DNA from: Candidatus Altarchaeales archaeon
GTDB taxonomy: Archaea; Altiarchaeota; Altiarchaeia; IMC4; QMZM01
Direction of reading: 5' to 3'
Length of the DNA stretch: 6,811 nucleotides
Assembly (NCBI GenBank): GCA_003663175.1
Contig: QMZM01000055.1
Location: forward strand, 1-6,811
Shown: piece after piece, positions 1 to 4,781 of the stretch
Layout of the letters: each line of letters opens with the position of its first letter
Position numbering within the stretch: position 1 is the first letter of the stretch
Program-made: the position numbers and the translations under genes
Notes under the pieces: model-generated
Databases searched by the model: none
What the model was told of the DNA's origin: nothing
What the model saw: only the letters and a program-made list of their open reading frames with translations

Positions 1-1333
1 AAACATGGTCAACATCTATCGCAATACCCCTCCTAACCAACTTTAGTGTATAGATGTTCTCTCTCGAGAATACTGAGAATACGAGATATGAGGAGACACA
101 CGCAACCATCATCGCTGGAATTAAGAAATAATTGCCAGCCATCTCCGGGATCATTATTATGCATGTTAATGGAGCACCCGCGGCACCGGCAAATAGTGCA
201 CCCATTCCAACCAATGCATATGCCATTGGAAATTTCACGATCTCTGGAAAGATTTGATTTAGAATTAGTCCAAATGCCCCACCAAACATTGCCCCAATGA
301 ACAACGAGGGTGCAAATATCCCGCCACTTCCTCCAGAGCCAATAGTAAATGATGTGGATAATATCTTTAATATTCCCAGGAGTATCAAAAGCGATAATGA
401 AATCCTACCAGCTAATGCTACATCTACACTCTCGTAACCGGCACCGAGGATTCCATAATCTATAAAAAATAAACCCAAAACTCCCGTGAGGAGTCCGCCA
501 ATGGCGGGTTTAAAGTAGAAATTTATTCTTAGACTATCAAAAAAGTCCTCAATAAGATAGAGTATCCTAACCCAAAGGATCGCAATTAAACCAAAAATTA
601 AACCCATGGTCAAATAGAATAGTAATTCTATTGGATGCCCGGGAGGAGAAAATGGATGATACATACTCAGCTCGGGAGTGAGTTTGAATGCTGGTGATGG
701 TCCGAGCCATATTTCTGCAAGTGTTGTCCCAACAACAGATGACAAAATTATTGAGGTTGCAGAGATGGTCTCGATCTCAGTCAAAAGAACTTCCATCGCG
801 AATATTGCTCCTCCGAGAGGTGCATTAAATGTTGCTCCTATACCGGCCGCAACTCCACACACAGTCAATAACTTGATCCTTCTTTCGGGAAGATTTAGTT
901 TCTGACCTATCAATGAGCCAAGAGATGCCGATATCTGTCCAATTGGTCCCTCACTGCCAGCGCTACCTCCCGAGCCTATTGTTATTGAAGATGCCAATGC
1001 CTTGACAAATCCAACTCTTCCTCTGATCCTGCCACCATGTAAATGGATCGATTCCATGATCTCGGGAATGCCGTGACCCTTTGCTTCGATTGCAATTTTT
1101 GCTATAATCGGAGCAACAATTAAACCACCGATTGCCGGAAGGAGGATTATAGATAAATTATGACCAAGAAGATCGAATGAAATTAGGGATAGAAGATAAT
1201 CGAAGAATATATCATGGAAGAATTCTATAAGAATCCTGAATAATATTGCTGCCAAGCCACCAATTATTCCAACCATTATGGCAAGGGTAATTCGAGTGAT
1301 GGCCCTCCTCGGCTGAATGGGAAATTGTACCAT
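1..1333 (-). CDS. CLC-family chloride channel/transporter, 3' end beyond window
   Basis: This is an integral membrane anion channel or exchanger of the CLC family. 444 codons are visible, open to the window edge, so the C-terminus is missing. The signature motifs occur in order: GHGIPE at residues 86-91 (the GSGIP anion-site motif with His for Ser), GSGGSAGSEGP at 120-130 with gating glutamate E128, FNAPLGGAIFAME at 169-181, GSGGSGGIFAP at 332-342 (the GxFxP motif at 338-342), and IYTLKL with Y428 at the position of the anion-coordinating Tyr near the end of the membrane domain. The position equivalent to the internal proton glutamate (E203 of E. coli ClcA) is V182, as in channels and many prokaryotic homologues, so strict 2Cl-/H+ exchange is uncertain. 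The missing part could be a short tail or a CBS or TrkA-C domain. The ATG lies one base after the trkH stop, so the two genes are almost certainly cotranscribed. The family call is firm; channel versus exchanger is not. Confidence 0.95.
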   Translation of the reverse strand, partial: MVQFPIQPRRAITRITLAIMVGIIGGLAAILFRILIEFFHDIFFDYLLSLISFDLLGHNLSIILLPAIGGLIVAPIIAKIAIEAKGHGIPEIMESIHLHGGRIRGRVGFVKALASSITIGSGGSAGSEGPIGQISASLGSLIGQKLNLPERRIKLLTVCGVAAGIGATFNAPLGGAIFAMEVLLTEIETISATSIILSSVVGTTLAEIWLGPSPAFKLTPELSMYHPFSPPGHPIELLFYLTMGLIFGLIAILWVRILYLIEDFFDSLRINFYFKPAIGGLLTGVLGLFFIDYGILGAGYESVDVALAGRISLSLLILLGILKILSTSFTIGSGGSGGIFAPSLFIGAMFGGAFGLILNQIFPEIVKFPMAYALVGMGALFAGAAGAPLTCIIMIPEMAGNYFLIPAMMVACVSSYLVFSVFSRENIYTLKLVRRGIAIDVDHV

Positions 1334-1334
1334 T

Positions 1335-2840
1335 TTAAAACCTTCTACCTCTATAGATAATAGAACTTACTAATACAAGTATTGGGAATATCTCCAACCT
1401 TCCTACGAGCATTAGAAATATGAGTGTTATCTTTCCTACAGGACCTATTGCAAACCATTGTTCAGATGGAACCGGATTCAGACCAACATTACCCATTGCA
1501 GACAGGCTGAGGAACATGGATTGAGTTCCATTAAAGCCAATATCCATAAGTATTAATGCCCCGATTACGGAGATTAGGATATAAACCATTGAGAGGGCGG
1601 AGGCATATATTATATCTTCCCCCTCCACCTGCTTTTCACCGATCTTTATCCTCAGGACGGCACTTCTAGGCAAGGATAATCTCTTGATGCAGTGAGATAT
1701 AACATTAACCATTAAAACAAATCTCAATACCTTTATGCCTCCGGCAGTTGAGCCATAGAATCCGCCAATATACATCAAGAGCATGAGAATTGACTTGCTC
1801 GAATCTGGCCAATTATCTATGTCCTCTATCGAAAGACCCGTGCATGTTGCAGCAGAAATTGAATGGAACATGGATTTTCTTAGGCTATTAATGAAATTCT
1901 TCTCGTTTCCATTCACAAATAATATGATTGAGATCATTAGAATGGATAATATTAAAATTGAGAAGAAGTATTTTGCCTCAACATTCCTTATAAATTCTTT
2001 ATAATTCCCTTCTAGAAGTCTGAAATGAATTAGAAAGCTTATCGAGCCAATTAGCATGAACACCATGAGGATTATGTGTATTAGTAATGAATTCGGATAC
2101 TCATTAAAGTGTCCCGCACTGTCGGAGTATGTTGAAAAGCCACCCGTCGCAATTGCAGTAAATGTGTGATTTATTGAGTCAAAGAGCTCGACACCGCAAA
2201 TCGAGAGTAGAACAATACACGCAATTGTATAAACGATATAAATCTTCCAGGTCTCCATTATCGTGCTTTTCAACCTCGGCTTTATTCTCTGTTCACCTTT
2301 CTCAAATGCATAATAATCCATTGCTATGGTTCCTCTCCTCATAAAAACAAACAATGCCAATACAACAATTCCGATTCCCCCAACCCACTGGGTGAAACTT
2401 CTATAGAAAAGAATGTCCCGTTCATAATTCTGAGCGAGGAATTCCGGATTTCTAATCATTGTAAGTCCAGTTGTTGTCCATCCAGAGACGCTTTCAAATA
2501 CGGCATCCAATGGACTTAAGGTGCGGGTGAGGATGAACGGCAAAGATCCAACTAATGTGATAATTATCCATGCTAATGAAACAGTTATCATAATATGTCT
2601 CGTTCTTGCCTCTCTATCACTCTTAATCCTCTTTAATACGAAGTGGAATAAATACAGAATTATCGTGGGGATTATGAATGCGGACATTCTCGCAGTCAAT
2701 GATATTAATGAATATCCATAGTCCCCGGCGTAGTAGAGAGTGAATATAATTGGAACGAGAAATACAAACGAGGCAGCTCTACAAATCTCACTCAAGTCAC
2801 GCAACGCTATCTTAAAATCCTCGATCTTTGCCGAAATCAT
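1335..2840 (-). CDS. trkH: TrkH/KtrB-family potassium transporter, membrane subunit
   Basis: This is the pore-forming subunit of a Trk/Ktr potassium uptake system, complete at 501 residues, the usual TrkH length. Four membrane-pore-membrane repeats can be traced from their selectivity-filter turns: WTTTGLT (121-127), ATGGFS (231-236), CTGLS (333-337) and MGNVGL (449-454). The filter glycines are all present. The family motif STAGGIK is at 364-370 and the C-terminal GRLEIF at 480-485. The first two helices lie around residues 20-70. The ATG at 2840 is the only plausible start, because no ATG, GTG or TTG lies between it and an upstream in-frame stop at 2877-2879. No Shine-Dalgarno is evident. 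It is the first gene of a two-gene ion-transport operon with clc and is divergent from the pheT fragment. The cytosolic NAD-binding partner (TrkA/KtrA) that normally gates TrkH is not in the window. It could equally be named KtrB. Confidence 0.97.
   Translation of the reverse strand: MISAKIEDFKIALRDLSEICRAASFVFLVPIIFTLYYAGDYGYSLISLTARMSAFIIPTIILYLFHFVLKRIKSDREARTRHIMITVSLAWIIITLVGSLPFILTRTLSPLDAVFESVSGWTTTGLTMIRNPEFLAQNYERDILFYRSFTQWVGGIGIVVLALFVFMRRGTIAMDYYAFEKGEQRIKPRLKSTIMETWKIYIVYTIACIVLLSICGVELFDSINHTFTAIATGGFSTYSDSAGHFNEYPNSLLIHIILMVFMLIGSISFLIHFRLLEGNYKEFIRNVEAKYFFSILILSILMISIILFVNGNEKNFINSLRKSMFHSISAATCTGLSIEDIDNWPDSSKSILMLLMYIGGFYGSTAGGIKVLRFVLMVNVISHCIKRLSLPRSAVLRIKIGEKQVEGEDIIYASALSMVYILISVIGALILMDIGFNGTQSMFLSLSAMGNVGLNPVPSEQWFAIGPVGKITLIFLMLVGRLEIFPILVLVSSIIYRGRRF
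1341..1351 (-). promoter_or_regulatory. Ribosome-binding site for clc inside the end of trkH
   Basis: On the minus strand the last trkH codons contain GAGGT (1351-1347) followed by AAGG (1344-1341). They lie 13 and 7 bases before the clc ATG at 1333. Either can pair with the archaeal 16S tail. The site supports the chosen clc start and translational coupling to trkH. Confidence 0.55.
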
Positions 2841-2900
2841 TTTATAATGATTTAAACTTATGATTATTATGATTAATCATTAAAAATTTATATCAGAAGG
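2841..2900. promoter_or_regulatory. Divergent promoter region between trkH and the pheT fragment
   Basis: These 60 AT-rich bases must hold the promoters of both divergent genes. On the minus strand TATAAATTTTTA (2892-2881) is a good archaeal TATA-box candidate, placing trkH initiation about 20 bases before its ATG. On the plus strand TTTATAAT (2841-2848) is a weaker candidate for the pheT fragment, with a leader of about 30 bases. The core elements therefore interleave and the two promoters could interfere or be co-regulated. The positions are inferred from box spacing only. Confidence 0.5.
2869..2880. repeat. 12-bp perfect palindrome, candidate operator
   Basis: ATGATTAATCAT reads identically on both strands. 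The half-site ATGATT also occurs at 2847-2852 and 2860-2865, giving three copies in 28 bases. The palindrome lies between the two candidate TATA boxes, where a dimeric regulator could act on both genes. AT-rich sequence makes chance palindromes common, so operator function is only a suggestion. Confidence 0.3.
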
Positions 2901-3698
2901 ATGCCAACAGTAGAATTCAGCTTTGATGAGTTTATTGAATTAATTGGAATGAAGCTTGAACCGGGAGAACTACAAGAGAATATATCGATGCTTGGTGTTG
3001 ATCTCGAAACTATAGATTCTGAAAGGATTGTAATGGAAATCTTTCCAAATAGACCAGACCTCTTGAGTGTGGAGGGATTTGCGAGGGCTATGAGGGGTTT
3101 GTTGGGGATAAAGAAGGGGATTGTGGAGAGAAGAGTAATAAATTCGGATATAAAATTATTTATAGACCCGACTGTAAATGAAGTAAGACCATTTATTTCC
3201 GCTGCAGTGATAAGGAATGTATCTCTTGATGAATCTACTCTAAAATCGCTAATGAATCTTCAGGAGAAACTTCACATCACTCATGGAAGAAACAGAAAGA
3301 GGGTTGCTATTGGTGTGCATGATTTAGAGAATATTGATGCACCATTTACCTATAAGGCAGTAAAGCCAGATGAAATAGAATTCGTTCCACTGGATATGGA
3401 TAAAAAAATGAATTTAATGGAAATTCTGGAGAAACATCCAAAGGGAATTCAATATAAATGGATTCTTAAGGATTATGAGATGTATCCGATAATATTAGAT
3501 AGAAACAATGAAGTCTTGTCATTCCCACCAATAATAAATGCGGAATTGACGAGGGTAACTGAAAGGACAAGGGATTTGTTCATAGAGGTCACGGGGACGA
3601 GCGAAATTGCGGTTAACCAGGCATTAAACATTATTGTGACATCAATTACCGAGAGGAATGGCGAGATATACTCCGTTAATCTGATGAATTTATCCTAA
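2901..3698 (+). CDS. pheT: Phenylalanyl-tRNA synthetase beta subunit, N-terminal half only
   Basis: The 265 residues match the N-terminal half of archaeal/eukaryotic-type PheRS beta. They include the MPTVEFSFDEF opening, NRPDLLSVEG (50-59), RPFISAAV (97-104), QEKLH (121-125), GRNRKRVAIGVHD (129-141) and FPPIINAELTRVTERTRDLF (208-227), followed by VTGT (230-233). This covers the B1 region and the B3/B4 module, which in full enzymes hydrolyses mischarged Tyr-tRNA(Phe). The archaeal subunit is normally about 550 residues. Here a TAA follows right after the B3/B4 module, so the B5 domain and the catalytic-like core are absent, and no remnant is visible downstream in any frame. An intact PheRS must therefore come from another copy or from a separate C-terminal piece. 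No pheS is adjacent. The start agrees with the family N-terminus; AGAAGG directly abuts the ATG and is too close for a normal Shine-Dalgarno. It may be a free-standing editing factor, half of a split subunit, or a decaying duplicate. The homology is firm; function is unknown. Confidence 0.92.
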   Translation: MPTVEFSFDEFIELIGMKLEPGELQENISMLGVDLETIDSERIVMEIFPNRPDLLSVEGFARAMRGLLGIKKGIVERRVINSDIKLFIDPTVNEVRPFISAAVIRNVSLDESTLKSLMNLQEKLHITHGRNRKRVAIGVHDLENIDAPFTYKAVKPDEIEFVPLDMDKKMNLMEILEKHPKGIQYKWILKDYEMYPIILDRNNEVLSFPPIINAELTRVTERTRDLFIEVTGTSEIAVNQALNIIVTSITERNGEIYSVNLMNLS

Positions 3699-4161
3699 TC
3701 CCGTAGATTATTTGGTTGTAGATTGGAAGTAGGTAGAATATGGATGTATAACCAAATATGAGCCCCGTTATGAATCTAAGCATATTGTTGCTCTCATAAT
3801 CTGTAATTAGTTGAATTCCTCCATCCAATGCCATTGGGATAAGAGAAATTATTAAGAACCAGGGATTTGGAATCTCCTCGCAATCGATACCCCTAAATAA
3901 AGGGAATAATATCGCTGCAATTACAAAACCAGAATACATCCCGGTGCATCTAGCACAGACCGCAAGCTTATGTCCAAATACAAAAAACGATCTCTCCGGC
4001 ATCTGATGACAAACTAATGAAAACGCAGAATATATTATAAATGAATAAACGCTCTGACCAGAAGCACTGAGATATGGAGCGATAATTATTAATGAAAGGA
4101 TTAATAGGAATGGTAACATAAATCCAAGATAAATCACAAATTTCTTAAAAATTGAAGCCAT
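3676..4161 (-). CDS. DUF2085-family small membrane protein
   Basis: A 161-residue membrane protein of the DUF2085 type; its biochemical role is not known. The family pattern is clear: CHQMPERSFF (51-60), GHKLAVCARCTGMYSG (63-78) with a CxxC at C69/C72, LDGGIQL (112-118), and ESNNMLRFITG (123-133). Four or five hydrophobic segments lie near residues 8-30, 36-50, 74-90, 100-118 and 131-150. The conserved Cys and His residues sit at membrane-segment edges and could bind a metal or form a disulfide; this is inference. The ATG at 4161 follows a T-rich tract, with no clear Shine-Dalgarno. The last 23 bases overlap, on the opposite strand, the 3' end of the pheT fragment. The 171-residue membrane gene lies 42 bases upstream on the same strand, so the two may share some transcription. 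Confidence 0.85.
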   Translation of the reverse strand: MASIFKKFVIYLGFMLPFLLILSLIIIAPYLSASGQSVYSFIIYSAFSLVCHQMPERSFFVFGHKLAVCARCTGMYSGFVIAAILFPLFRGIDCEEIPNPWFLIISLIPMALDGGIQLITDYESNNMLRFITGLIFGYTSIFYLLPIYNQIIYGIRINSSD

Positions 4162-4203
4162 AAAAAAATAAAAAAATTATAAAAAGAAAAATAAGGGAAT
4201 TAT
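4162..4203 (-). terminator. T-rich tract between two minus-strand membrane genes
   Basis: Read on the minus strand, this spacer is a series of T runs broken by A, C or G, directly after the stop of the 171-residue gene. Archaeal transcription commonly ends at such T tracts without a hairpin, so it is a probable terminator for that gene. A TATAAT-like string lies within it but only about 15 bases before the next ATG, too close for a standard TATA box. Confidence 0.5.
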
Positions 4204-4719
4204 CTACTCCTTTAGCACCGCTGCACCCATAACACCACCGATTGCTCCAAGGACTATGCCAAGAATTAGATTTATTACAAATATTATTATAATAAAGATC
4301 ATACTAAGTATTTCACCAACACTTTTACAAATATTCATGACACATAAGTCATTTAAAATAACGATGAGGCTAAGTACTGCGCCAACAAGAAATCCCACAT
4401 TTCCGTAACCGCCATGCATCATAGATGCGTCCGCATCAAGTGAAAATAATATTGAAGTGATTGATGTTACTATGACCGCATATACTATGCCACTAAGAAG
4501 TCCAACAATTGCGCCATCCTTCATCTCTATCCCACAGCTCTTATCCCTTAACATATATACCGCAACGAATCCTCCCGCAATGATCCAGAGAAAACAACAC
4601 AGATTTAAAAGACCCAGAATTGGCAAAATTGAGCCAAGAAAATTAATAATCAAGGTTATGAATGCTGCAAGAAATCCGCCGGCAATTGAAGACACGGCAA
4701 TATCTTTAATCCCATACAT
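4204..4719 (-). CDS. Hypothetical glycine-rich multi-pass membrane protein
   Basis: I do not recognise this 171-residue protein. It has about five hydrophobic segments (roughly 8-29, 33-57, 69-92, 107-126 and 138-160), with short polar links such as LRDKSCGIEMKDG (57-69) and a His/Gly/Met loop, ASMMHGGYGN (98-107). Small-residue patterns (AGG 13-15, AGG 48-50, GAIGGVMGAA 158-167) suggest tightly packed helices. The layout, including a GGFVAVYML stretch before a DGAIVGLLSG stretch, loosely resembles archaeal DUF5518-like or other small glycine-rich membrane proteins; that is a weak impression. The start is well supported by GGTGA four bases upstream of the ATG. It is divergent from the AAA ATPase gene and lies upstream of the DUF2085 gene. 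Confidence 0.8.
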   Translation of the reverse strand: MYGIKDIAVSSIAGGFLAAFITLIINFLGSILPILGLLNLCCFLWIIAGGFVAVYMLRDKSCGIEMKDGAIVGLLSGIVYAVIVTSITSILFSLDADASMMHGGYGNVGFLVGAVLSLIVILNDLCVMNICKSVGEILSMIFIIIIFVINLILGIVLGAIGGVMGAAVLKE

Positions 4720-4781
4720 AACATCACCATTATAAATTAAAAATAAATTAATAATGAATTTTATTTAATTAATTTAATGTA
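4720..4781. promoter_or_regulatory. Divergent promoter region, membrane protein and AAA ATPase
   Basis: This 62-base, almost pure A/T spacer separates two divergent starts. Several TATA-like strings occur on both strands, for example TTTATAAT (4735-4728, minus) and TTTATTTAATT (4760-4770, plus), so no single promoter can be chosen. The minus gene has a GGTGA site; the plus gene has none and may be leaderless or short-leadered. Confidence 0.45.
4724..4728 (-). promoter_or_regulatory. Shine-Dalgarno GGTGA of the 171-residue membrane gene
   Basis: GGTGA is complementary to the archaeal 16S rRNA 3' tail and sits four bases before the ATG at 4719. It fixes that start and is the clearest ribosome-binding site in the window. 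Confidence 0.7.

Noticed and set aside
46..905. Plus-strand open frames at 46-300 and 678-905
   Set aside because: They lie antisense to the CLC gene, whose motifs are unmistakable; their translations have no family-like pattern.
1783..2721. Plus-strand open frames at 1783-2004, 2162-2344 and 2521-2721
   Set aside because: All are antisense to trkH, which is intact and shows all four filter motifs.
2887..2894. TTTATATC as the TATA box for the pheT fragment
   Set aside because: It ends only six bases before the ATG, too close even for a leaderless transcript.
3699..4161. Search for a frameshifted continuation of pheT (B5 and core) after the stop
   Set aside because: The plus-strand frames after 3698 show no B5-like or core motifs, and the region codes for DUF2085 on the other strand, so a simple frameshift does not explain the truncation.
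4457..4735. Plus-strand open frame of 92 codons
   Set aside because: It is antisense to the 171-residue membrane gene, which has a good Shine-Dalgarno and clear hydrophobic segments; the antisense product looks like a reverse reading of codons for a membrane protein.
4733..4780. AT-rich spacer as a possible replication origin or attachment site
   Set aside because: It is short, has no repeated origin-box motif or tRNA end, and is adequately explained as a divergent promoter.
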